Source: SHLQ01 sp964517125 (GTDB lineage Bacteria > Actinomycetota > Acidimicrobiia > Acidimicrobiales > SHLQ01). Taken from it: a stretch of DNA of 19,008 nucleotides. Shown piece by piece: positions 1 to 6,137 of the stretch (positions are counted from its first letter, which is position 1; each line of letters begins with the position of its first letter). Under the pieces are notes generated by a model that made no database searches, was not told where the DNA came from, and saw only the letters and a program-made list of their open reading frames with translations. The stretch spans positions 1-19,008 of the forward strand of contig CAZFBD010000079.1 of assembly GCA_964517125.1 (NCBI GenBank), written 5' to 3'. Both the position numbers and the translations under genes were made by a program.

Positions 1-65
1 CATCATGAACACCAGACACACAGCCCATCTGTCACCTCAACCCCCGACCCGGAAGGACTAGCGTC

Positions 66-653
66 GTGCTCATGGCTCGCTCATTGAACGATCTGCTGGT
101 CGATGTACGAGCGTGCACGGTTTGTGCGGAGCATCTCCCAGCTGGACCACGCCCGATCGTACAGGTGGGGCCGAGCGCTCGAATCGTCATCATTGGCCAG
201 GCGCCCGGCCGGCGAGTGCACGAGAGTGGTGTCCCCTGGGACGATCCGAGTGGCGTGCGGCTGCGATCGTGGCTGGGGCTGACCGAAGAACAGTTCTACG
301 ACCCGAAGGTGGTTGGCATCCTCCCCATGGGGTTCTGCTACCCGGGCGCCGCGAAGTCCGGCGACAACCCTCCGCGTCCGGAGTGCGCGCCGCTCTGGCA
401 TGACCCCTTGCTTGAGCATCTTCACAACGATCGCCTTGAGGTGATCCTCGGGATGTATGCGATCGAGCGGTACGTGAAGGCGAAGGGATCGACGCTCACC
501 GAGACGGTGGCGAACTGGAGGCAGCATCTCCCAGGGCAGATCGTCATGCCCCACCCGTCCCCGCGAAACAACATCTGGTTGAAGAAGAACCCGTGGTTCG
601 AAGCCGAGACGGTGCCGGCGATGCGAGAACGTCTGGCCGAAGTCCTGGACTGA
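66..653 (+). CDS. Uracil-DNA glycosylase family protein
   Basis: A 195-residue single-domain protein of the uracil-DNA glycosylase superfamily. Characteristic segments are GQAPGRRVHESGVPWDD at residues 44-60 (the superfamily motif near the N-terminus), LPMGFCYPG at 86-94, and HPSPRN at 163-168 (the C-terminal DNA-intercalation/His motif). Cysteines lie at 17, 20, 91 and 107; in Fe-S-type UDGs four cysteines hold a cluster, but the spacing here does not prove one. The expected role is base-excision repair, or a related nucleic-acid function, in the cytoplasm. The GTG at 66 is preferred over the ATG at 72 because GGAAGG (51-56) sits 9 nt upstream of the GTG but 15 nt upstream of the ATG. The gene stands alone and converges with the flavin oxidoreductase, their stop codons being only 11 nt apart. 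Family assignment is strong; actual glycosylase activity is inferred. Confidence 0.88.
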   Translation: MLMARSLNDLLVDVRACTVCAEHLPAGPRPIVQVGPSARIVIIGQAPGRRVHESGVPWDDPSGVRLRSWLGLTEEQFYDPKVVGILPMGFCYPGAAKSGDNPPRPECAPLWHDPLLEHLHNDRLEVILGMYAIERYVKAKGSTLTETVANWRQHLPGQIVMPHPSPRNNIWLKKNPWFEAETVPAMRERLAEVLD

Positions 654-664
654 AACGACTGCGG

Positions 665-1843
665 TCAGAAGTGGGCGTTCCAGAGAGCGCAGCGCTCTTC
701 GTCGCGTGCGTCGTAGGTTGCAATCGCTTCGTTGAGCGATGGTCCGAAGTCGTCGTCGGTGTGGTCGGCGATGGCCGTCAGACGCATGGTGTACCACGCC
801 GTGATTCCACCAGGCGGTGGTGAGTCGAACGAGGGAAATTGCGGATCGCCACCGTCGGCAGTCAGCCAGGTGGTCGGTAGCTCAGGATCGAGCACCATCG
901 TGCGGGCCAGGCCCACCATGTCGCAGGCGCCGGAGCTGAGTGCGGCTTCCGCTTCCGTCCGTGTCTTGAAGCCGCCCGTGACCATGAGTGGCACGTTCGT
1001 CGCTTCCTTGGCTCGGGCGGCGAACTCCACGAAGTACGGTCCGCTCGAGCGGCGGTCCGAACTCGACGGTGCTCCGGGAAAGTACGTGCCGCCGCTGATG
1101 TCGATCAGGTCGACCTTCTCGGCCCCGATGAGCTCGATTGCGGCAAGGGAGTCCTTCTCGGTGAGGCCGCCGTCGAGCTGGTCGCTCGAGTTGATGCGGA
1201 GGCCAACAGCAGTGGCGGGGCCCACCGCTTCCCGCGTCGCTCGAATGATCTCCAGGATGAGTCGGGTTCGGGCTTCGATCGAGCCGCCCCACCCGTCAGT
1301 GCGATTGTTGAACAGTGGGGACAGGAATTGGCTGAGGAGGAATCCGTGGCCGGCGTGGACTTGGACGCCGCTGAAGCCGGCATCGACGGCATGGGCCGCA
1401 GCGGCCGCGAACCCCTCGGGGAGGGCTTCGACTTCTGCGGTGGTGAGCTCACCGCATTGAAGCCCGTCGAGATCGAGTGCCGATGGCCCGGCCGGAGCAG
1501 AGATCGGCGGATGCGCCAACGCTCCAGCGTGACCGAGCTGGGGCCAGATATGGGCTCCATTGGAGGAGCCAGCGGCTGCGAGTTCGGCGAACCGTTCGCT
1601 CTCGGCCTGGCGGCTCAGAACCAGGTTGCCGGGCTTCTCGGGGAAAGCGTGGTCGATCTGTGCTTCGCCGATCATTGCAAGTGCGGCCCCGCCGTCCGCC
1701 CACCGTTGGTACAGGCGAATCTGTGCCAGGGTGGGAAGGCCCGTTCCGTCGCCCAGCGAGTCCGACATGGGCGACTTCACAAGCCGGTTCTTCAGCACGA
1801 GACCACACGGCAAGGTCAGCGACCGGCCCAAAACATCAGACAT
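665..1843 (-). CDS. Old Yellow Enzyme-family NADH:flavin oxidoreductase
   Basis: A 392-residue single TIM-barrel enzyme of the OYE family (FMN-dependent ene-reductase/NADH oxidase type). The diagnostic segment is HAGHGFLLSQFLSP, residues about 163-176, whose HxxH pair is the usual substrate-carbonyl binding pair. It is followed by NNRTDGWGGS (about 179-188). A further HAG (WPQLGHAG, about 100-107) and a C-terminal phosphate-binding segment VTGGFKT complete the pattern. It lacks the C-terminal [4Fe-4S]/FAD extension of trimethylamine dehydrogenase and 2,4-dienoyl-CoA reductase, so it resembles the short OYE class. GTG 1846 immediately precedes ATG 1843; the ATG is chosen. It is the last gene of the minus-strand catabolic block, 62 nt after the aminotransferase stop, with a REP-like hairpin in that gap. 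The likely role is reduction of an activated double bond of a pathway intermediate; the substrate cannot be read from sequence. Confidence 0.9.
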   Translation of the reverse strand: MSDVLGRSLTLPCGLVLKNRLVKSPMSDSLGDGTGLPTLAQIRLYQRWADGGAALAMIGEAQIDHAFPEKPGNLVLSRQAESERFAELAAAGSSNGAHIWPQLGHAGALAHPPISAPAGPSALDLDGLQCGELTTAEVEALPEGFAAAAAHAVDAGFSGVQVHAGHGFLLSQFLSPLFNNRTDGWGGSIEARTRLILEIIRATREAVGPATAVGLRINSSDQLDGGLTEKDSLAAIELIGAEKVDLIDISGGTYFPGAPSSSDRRSSGPYFVEFAARAKEATNVPLMVTGGFKTRTEAEAALSSGACDMVGLARTMVLDPELPTTWLTADGGDPQFPSFDSPPPGGITAWYTMRLTAIADHTDDDFGPSLNEAIATYDARDEERCALWNAHF

Positions 1844-1864
1844 CACCCGACCCTACCGACTCCC

Positions 1865-1877
1865 GGGGTCTGACCCC
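1865..1877. repeat. REP-like palindrome GGGGTCTGACCCC
   Basis: A perfect short inverted repeat (GGGGT, CTG loop, ACCCC) lies between the aminotransferase stop and the OYE start. It is followed on the plus strand by ATTGTGAGGTTTTG. Palindromes of this look recur as REP-type elements in several GC-rich genomes, from memory. Only one copy is visible here, so the repeat nature is inferred. On the minus-strand transcript it would form a small hairpin between the two genes and could attenuate transcription or protect the mRNA. There is no U-run after it, so it is not a standard terminator. Confidence 0.4.
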
Positions 1878-1905
1878 ATTGTGAGGTTTTGCGCGCGGTG
1901 GGTGT

Positions 1906-3027
1906 TCAGTTGAGGGCGGCGAGGAACGTTGAGGTTCGGGCGAGGCCCTCGGTGAGGATGTTGGTGTCGTTTGCGTAGCCGATACGCAGGTGGCCTTCGA
2001 TGCCGAGCGCGGAGCCGGGGGTGAACATGACACCGGTTTCGGTGACGATGCGGACCGCCAGCTCGTGCGAGGGAATGTCCATGTCGTAGCGCAGGACGGC
2101 CGTGGTTCCCGACTGCGGCTTCACCCAGGAGATACGCGGCCCGGCGTCGACCCAGTCGCTGAGGATCTCCAGATTCCGGCTGGTGATGTCCCGGCTGCGG
2201 CCCAACAGCGCGTCTCGATGCTCCAGCGCGATCGCCGCAAAGTGGTCATCGATCATGCCCACCGAGATCGTGTCGTAGTCCCGGTGGATGGAGACGTCCT
2301 GCAGTAGCTCGCGAGATCCAGCAATCCACCCGAGTCGGAGTCCGGCGAGTGCGTAGGCCTTGGACATGCCTGCAGTGCTGATGCCCTTGTCGTAGAGGTC
2401 GGCGATGGAGGCTGTCATTCCCGAACCCCGCTGATCGGTGCCGCGGTAGACCTCGTCGCACAGAATCCAGGCATCGGCCGCACGCGCGATTTCGACGACC
2501 TCCAAGAGCATCTCGCGGTCCATGAGCGCACCCGTTGGATTGTTGGGGTTGTTCATGGCGATCAGTTGCGTGTCAGCGGTGACCATGGAGCGGAGCTCGT
2601 TGAGGTCGGGGAGATACCCGTGCTCCTCGCGCAGTTGGAGGTGCTCGACGTTGGCGCCGATGCTCGCCGGGATGGAGTAGTGCTGTTGGTAGGTGGGCAC
2701 GATGGCAACGACATGGTCGCCGGCAGACACCACCGTCTTGTGGACCAGCATGTTGGCCCCGATCGTCCCGTGGGTGACGACGACGTTCTCGGGCGTCTGT
2801 GTGTCGTACAGCGCAGCGATGGCGTCCCGAAGTCGGGGCGATCCCTCGATGTCGCCGTACGTCATCTTCATGGGAAGAAGGTCGTCGAGATCGTCTGGGG
2901 TGCGACCAGTGAGCTCAAGAAGCTCGGCGATGGTGAGCGAACGAACGCAGGTCTCGGCGAGGTTCAGCTCGCACTTGAGCTCCCACTCGTTCATCCAGAT
3001 TTCGACGTCGAATGCTTCGATGTGCAT
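1906..3027 (-). CDS. PLP-dependent aminotransferase, class I/II fold
   Basis: A 373-residue fold-type I PLP enzyme. Key residues are visible: NNPNNPTG at 159-166, Asp191 in CDEVYRG (pyridine-nitrogen contact), Lys223 in GMSKAYALAGLRLGW (Schiff-base lysine), Arg231 (phosphate contact), and Arg348 in HLRIGYA (substrate carboxylate). Length is typical of the AAT-I family. The N-terminus (EIWMNEWE) and overall look recall the branch that contains capreomycidine synthase/VioD-like enzymes, but this is a weak impression and ordinary transamination is the safest call. The ATG lies 4 nt after the amidohydrolase stop, and an AAGGG Shine-Dalgarno sits inside the end of that gene, so the two are co-translated. 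It probably transaminates the amino acid released by the amidohydrolase or by the Sox complex. Confidence 0.9.
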   Translation of the reverse strand: MHIEAFDVEIWMNEWELKCELNLAETCVRSLTIAELLELTGRTPDDLDDLLPMKMTYGDIEGSPRLRDAIAALYDTQTPENVVVTHGTIGANMLVHKTVVSAGDHVVAIVPTYQQHYSIPASIGANVEHLQLREEHGYLPDLNELRSMVTADTQLIAMNNPNNPTGALMDREMLLEVVEIARAADAWILCDEVYRGTDQRGSGMTASIADLYDKGISTAGMSKAYALAGLRLGWIAGSRELLQDVSIHRDYDTISVGMIDDHFAAIALEHRDALLGRSRDITSRNLEILSDWVDAGPRISWVKPQSGTTAVLRYDMDIPSHELAVRIVTETGVMFTPGSALGIEGHLRIGYANDTNILTEGLARTSTFLAALN

Positions 3028-3031
3028 GCGC

Positions 3032-4255
3032 TCAGCCCTTCACTCGGTTGCCGCGTTGCCAGACCCCGGTAACGCGTTCGGCGTCACCCCAGACCGATCG
3101 GTCGTCGAGGGGATTGCGGTCCAGGACGATGACGTCGGCGTCGTAGCCTTCGCGCAGCTGCCCGGCGAGCGGAGCCTGCGGGCCAAGGGTCTCGGGTCCG
3201 TTGGCGGTGGCGGCTTCGATGGCTTCCAGGTCGGTGAGGCCAGCATTGATCAGGTACGTGATCTCCATGCTGTTCTGGCCATACATCTGGCCCGAGACGA
3301 AGATGTCGCAGCCAGCGGCGATCTTCACGCCCTTCGCAACCGCGATCTTCATGGCCTGCTCGTGAGCGTGTGCCACCATTTGGCCCTTCTCGTAGGCGTA
3401 GGGGGGCAAGAGATCGGCCTGGTCGAGGAGCGACTCGACCACGTAGCGGGTGGGAACCAGCATCGCTCCCTGATCGACCATGAGTTCGGCGGCCTCTTCG
3501 TCGAGGAAGCTTCCGTGTTCGATGGTGAAACACCCGGCGCGCAGCGCGGCCATGATGCCCGCCTTGCCATGACAGTGCGCTGCCACGATGCGTTCGGCTC
3601 GGGCAGCCTCGCCAACGATGGCGCGCAGTTCCTCATCGGAGAACTGCTGATGATGCGGGTGGTCGATCTCGGACATGACACCACCCGACGCGCAGATCTT
3701 GATCAGCTTGGCGTTCGCTCGGAGGTTCGTGCGAACGGCTTTCAGCACTTCGGGTATGCCATCGCACAGCAACGAGAAGTCGTTTGCCATGCAGACGTCG
3801 TGGGCGAAGTCCAGAGGGAAGGAGTGGATGTCGCCGTGCCCACCGGTGGTCGACAGGATGGCGCCAGCGGCATGAATGAATGGAGCGCGCAACGTGCCAT
3901 CCTCGACTGCTGGTGCAAGCCGGAGGCCGAGCCCACCAACATCGCGGACACTGGTGACTCCGGCGTCGAGGATGGCTTCGGCATCGAGGACCGACCTGGC
4001 GGCCATGGTGGCCACGTGGGTTGTCGCCAGCTTCTCCAGGTTCGGATCTTTCAGCCCAGCGAAGTGCGCATGACAGTCCCACATGCCGGGCATCACCACC
4101 GCTGCTTCGGTCACCGTGTCGTCGGCGCTTCGAGCAGGGCCGTCGGCGTCGGGTCCGGCGTAGACGATCTCTCGGCCATCGAGCACGACTCGACCGCGGT
4201 CGATTGGTTCGCCTCGGCCGGGAATCAGGACGTCGGCAATGATGTGTTCAGCCAT
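3032..4255 (-). CDS. Metal-dependent amidohydrolase (imidazolonepropionase/prolidase-like)
   Basis: A 407-residue amidohydrolase-superfamily protein. The full metal site can be followed: His62 and His64 (DCHAHF), Lys186 (LIKICASGG, the carbamylated-lysine position), His227/His229 (AAHCHG), His247 (IEHGS) and Asp317 (AGCD). This arrangement matches the imidazolonepropionase-like/Xaa-Pro and N-acyl-amino-acid hydrolase group rather than urease or dihydroorotase types. It is cytoplasmic, with no signal peptide. The ATG at 4255 has no Shine-Dalgarno but has a TACGGT -10 box 6 nt upstream, suggesting a leaderless transcript and a second promoter inside the cluster. It is followed by the aminotransferase after 4 nt. 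It probably hydrolyses a cyclic amide, dipeptide or N-acyl amino acid feeding the Sox/aminotransferase steps; the exact substrate is unknown. Confidence 0.88.
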   Translation of the reverse strand: MAEHIIADVLIPGRGEPIDRGRVVLDGREIVYAGPDADGPARSADDTVTEAAVVMPGMWDCHAHFAGLKDPNLEKLATTHVATMAARSVLDAEAILDAGVTSVRDVGGLGLRLAPAVEDGTLRAPFIHAAGAILSTTGGHGDIHSFPLDFAHDVCMANDFSLLCDGIPEVLKAVRTNLRANAKLIKICASGGVMSEIDHPHHQQFSDEELRAIVGEAARAERIVAAHCHGKAGIMAALRAGCFTIEHGSFLDEEAAELMVDQGAMLVPTRYVVESLLDQADLLPPYAYEKGQMVAHAHEQAMKIAVAKGVKIAAGCDIFVSGQMYGQNSMEITYLINAGLTDLEAIEAATANGPETLGPQAPLAGQLREGYDADVIVLDRNPLDDRSVWGDAERVTGVWQRGNRVKG

Positions 4256-4261
4256 GTTCCG

Positions 4262-4290
4262 ACCGTACCCCTGATTGTGTGCACTGTCCG
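4262..4290 (-). promoter_or_regulatory. Candidate promoter of the amidohydrolase-aminotransferase-OYE unit
   Basis: On the minus strand, CGGACA (4290-4285; 4 of 6 matches to TTGACA) is separated by exactly 17 bp from TACGGT (4267-4262, a TANNNT -10 box). The -10 box ends 6 nt before the ATG of the amidohydrolase at 4255, which lacks a Shine-Dalgarno. This geometry fits a leaderless actinobacterial transcript. The position is seen in the sequence; function is inferred. Confidence 0.5.
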
Positions 4291-4303
4291 TTCCGGAATG
4301 GAC
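4286..4303. promoter_or_regulatory. 18-bp palindrome overlapping the -35 of the amidohydrolase promoter
   Basis: GTCCGTTCC followed directly by GGAATGGAC forms an 18-bp inverted repeat with one mismatched pair. It overlaps the candidate -35 box in the 63-nt gap between soxD and the amidohydrolase. The location suits a repressor operator. No regulator gene lies in the cluster, so the partner is unknown. Confidence 0.45.
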
Positions 4304-4318
4304 CGCAGTTCGATTGCG

Positions 4319-4549
4319 TCAGAGGATTTGGTCGGTGCGGGTGTCGCGCTGCACGACGATCCAGCGTCGGCAGCCGTACAGGTGGAACCAGGCTTCGCTG
4401 ATGACACCTTCGGTGTTGTTGTGGAAGAACCCGCGATCGATGTCGCGCTCGTCGTCGGTCAGGGTGTCCGGCAGATCGAACATTTCGCCGTGGACCCATT
4501 CCTCCATGGCTCGGGTGCCACAGGTGGGGCAGGTGATTCGTAGCGACAT
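4319..4549 (-). CDS. soxD: Sarcosine oxidase delta subunit-like protein
   Basis: A 76-residue protein of the heterotetrameric sarcosine oxidase delta family. It has the family's zinc site: Cys7 and Cys10 in CPTC and His56/Cys60 in HLYGC, matching the Cys3-His zinc site known for TSOX delta. Typical family residues follow (EEWVHGE near 16-22 and a YGCRRWI core at 58-64). It is somewhat shorter than usual delta subunits of about 90-100 residues. Its ATG shares one base with the soxB stop codon (TGATG), so it is translationally coupled. In the complex, delta is a small structural subunit attached to alpha. It is the last gene of the soxAGBD unit; the amidohydrolase follows after 63 nt from its own candidate promoter. 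Confidence 0.92.
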   Translation of the reverse strand: MSLRITCPTCGTRAMEEWVHGEMFDLPDTLTDDERDIDRGFFHNNTEGVISEAWFHLYGCRRWIVVQRDTRTDQIL

Positions 4550-5757
4550 CAGTGCGTCCCCGAACTGCCGCGATCGGCAAGTGTGCGGTCGTTGGCGAAC
4601 CGGTCCATGGAGAACGGTGCGATGAGTTCCGGAACGGTTCCGGTTGCGACGAGTTCGGCCATGGTTTCGCCGCCGGCGGGGATGGCTTTGAAGCCCCAGG
4701 TACCCCATCCGGTCGTGATCAGGAATCCCTCGGTTGGCGTCAGGCCCATGACGGGCGAGTAGTCGGGTGACATGTCGCAGATTCCCGTCCACTGCCGGAG
4801 CACACGCAGTCGACCCATGAAGGGGAACAGCCCGGTGATGCGTCGGGAGATGTCGTTCACGAAGTGATGATCGGACCGACGGCTGTAACTGGGTTGGGGG
4901 TCGATGTGGGCGCCGCCGAGCATCTCGCCGCGGGCGGTCTGGCTCACGTAGAAGCCCAACTCTGTGGACGCAACGATGGCATCGAAGGTGCGCTCGTAAT
5001 GGTTGGTCACGAACGCCTGCAGCGGATGCGTGCGAATGGGAAGGCGGACATTGGCCATGGCAGCCACCGACGATGCGTGACCGCCGACGGCGCTGATGAC
5101 TGTTCCTGCTGCGACATCGCCTTGGGTGGTCCGGACCCCGACGACTCGGTTGCCGTCCATGATCATGCCGGTGACGTTGCAACCCTGGATGACATCGACG
5201 CCTTCACGCATGGCGCCCTCGGCGAAGGCCCAGTTGACCCGGTCGTGGCGGGCTGTTGCTCCGCCGGCGTGGAACGAAGCTCCGGTGACGGGGAACTCGC
5301 CGTTGGGGTTCATGTCGATGCCCGGGATGGCCTTGGCGACCTCTTCGGGTTCGACGAACGTCGTTTCGGCGCCGAATGCCTGGTTGATGGCAGCTCGGGC
5401 GATCTCCTGGCGTCGGCCGGCTTCGGTGTGGGAGATCCAGTACAGGCCACGCTCGTCGTGCATGATCCAACGATCGGTCTCGTCCTCGAGTTGGCGGTAG
5501 AGATCGAGCGACCGCTGGTAGAAGCGCACGGCTTCGGGCTTGCCGTAGTTGGCACGAAGGACGGTGGTGTTGCGGCCGCTGTTGCCACCACCGATGTAGT
5601 CGCGTTCGATGACGGCCACGTTGGTGATGCCGTGGCGGAGCGCGAGGTGGTAGGCGGTGGACAGCCCGTGACCTCCGCCGCCGATGATGACGACGTCGTA
5701 GCTCTTCTTCAGTTGCGCCCAGTGGAGGGCGACCTTGGCTTCCCAGAATTCGTTCAT
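4549..5757 (-). CDS. soxB: Sarcosine oxidase beta subunit-like flavoprotein
   Basis: A 402-residue FAD-dependent amine oxidoreductase of the DAO family, close in length to heterotetrameric sarcosine oxidase beta. It has the Rossmann motif GGGGHGLSTAYHL (27-39), an acidic residue closing the second strand (VIERD, 49-53), the NSGRNTT segment (59-65), and HAGGATARHD (163-172). The family's covalently bound FMN histidine is probably His171 in ARHD; this is inferred by resemblance. The C-terminal GWGTWGFKAIPAGG segment is typical of the family. The subunit oxidises the N-methyl amine to an imine and passes the methylene group to alpha and electrons through FAD/FMN. Its ATG overlaps the soxG stop (ATGA), so the two are coupled. 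It lies third in an unusual A-G-B-D order. Confidence 0.94.
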   Translation of the reverse strand: MNEFWEAKVALHWAQLKKSYDVVIIGGGGHGLSTAYHLALRHGITNVAVIERDYIGGGNSGRNTTVLRANYGKPEAVRFYQRSLDLYRQLEDETDRWIMHDERGLYWISHTEAGRRQEIARAAINQAFGAETTFVEPEEVAKAIPGIDMNPNGEFPVTGASFHAGGATARHDRVNWAFAEGAMREGVDVIQGCNVTGMIMDGNRVVGVRTTQGDVAAGTVISAVGGHASSVAAMANVRLPIRTHPLQAFVTNHYERTFDAIVASTELGFYVSQTARGEMLGGAHIDPQPSYSRRSDHHFVNDISRRITGLFPFMGRLRVLRQWTGICDMSPDYSPVMGLTPTEGFLITTGWGTWGFKAIPAGGETMAELVATGTVPELIAPFSMDRFANDRTLADRGSSGTH

Positions 5758-6137
5758 GAGGCGATCCGTTCGGCCAGATCGACGGCACCGACGTGCGGGA
5801 CCGCAACGAGCACCCGGTCGGTCTCGAGCCAGACCTTGACTGGCGCGTGCGCCAGCATGCCCTGGGCAAACGCCGGACGTTCGGCCGGGACATCCCAGGT
5901 GCTGTGATCGCGCAGGATGCGGGCGGCTTCGTCGGGCGAGAACCAGGCGCCCGCCCAGCCGGTGTCGTCGACGATGATGGCGTGGCTGTCGTCCACGGTC
6001 ACGTCGCCCGCCGATGTGCCGAGGAGGAGGACCTCGTCGGCTGCCGTGCGCAGCACGATGGTGTCAGCCGGAAAGGTGGCTGCGTCGAGGGCTGCTGGGG
6101 AGGCGACGACCCTGGTGAAGGTCAGTTGTTCAAGCAC
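5754..6137 (-). CDS. soxG: Sarcosine oxidase gamma subunit-like protein, compact
   Basis: A 127-residue protein identified mainly by position between soxA and soxB and by a GcvT/SoxG-like pattern: an ALRTAADEVLLLG-type segment near 26-37, a Val-Asp-Asp-Ser-His element near 46-50, and a C-terminal V-x-VPHVGAVDLAERI tail. Typical gamma subunits have about 180-210 residues, so the N-terminal third seems absent. The start chosen is GTG at 6137, overlapping the end of soxA by 8 nt, with GGAAGG 11 nt upstream inside soxA. The frame is open further upstream but that stretch has low-quality Ser/Pro/Arg-rich coding, so a longer start is unlikely. In the complex gamma packs against alpha. Identity is fairly sure from context, weaker from sequence alone. 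Confidence 0.78.
   Translation of the reverse strand: MLEQLTFTRVVASPAALDAATFPADTIVLRTAADEVLLLGTSAGDVTVDDSHAIIVDDTGWAGAWFSPDEAARILRDHSTWDVPAERPAFAQGMLAHAPVKVWLETDRVLVAVPHVGAVDLAERIAS

Noticed and set aside
1..6. CATCAT at the left edge as a start codon of a divergent minus-strand gene.
   Set aside because: Only two codons are inside the window, so nothing can be supported.
2693..4543. A 616-codon plus-strand open frame.
   Set aside because: It lies antisense to the aminotransferase, amidohydrolase and soxD genes, all with intact active-site motifs. It shows no domain of its own and is a GC-rich antisense shadow.
4864..5907. A 347-codon plus-strand open frame.
   Set aside because: It is antisense to soxB and soxG and has no recognisable motif.
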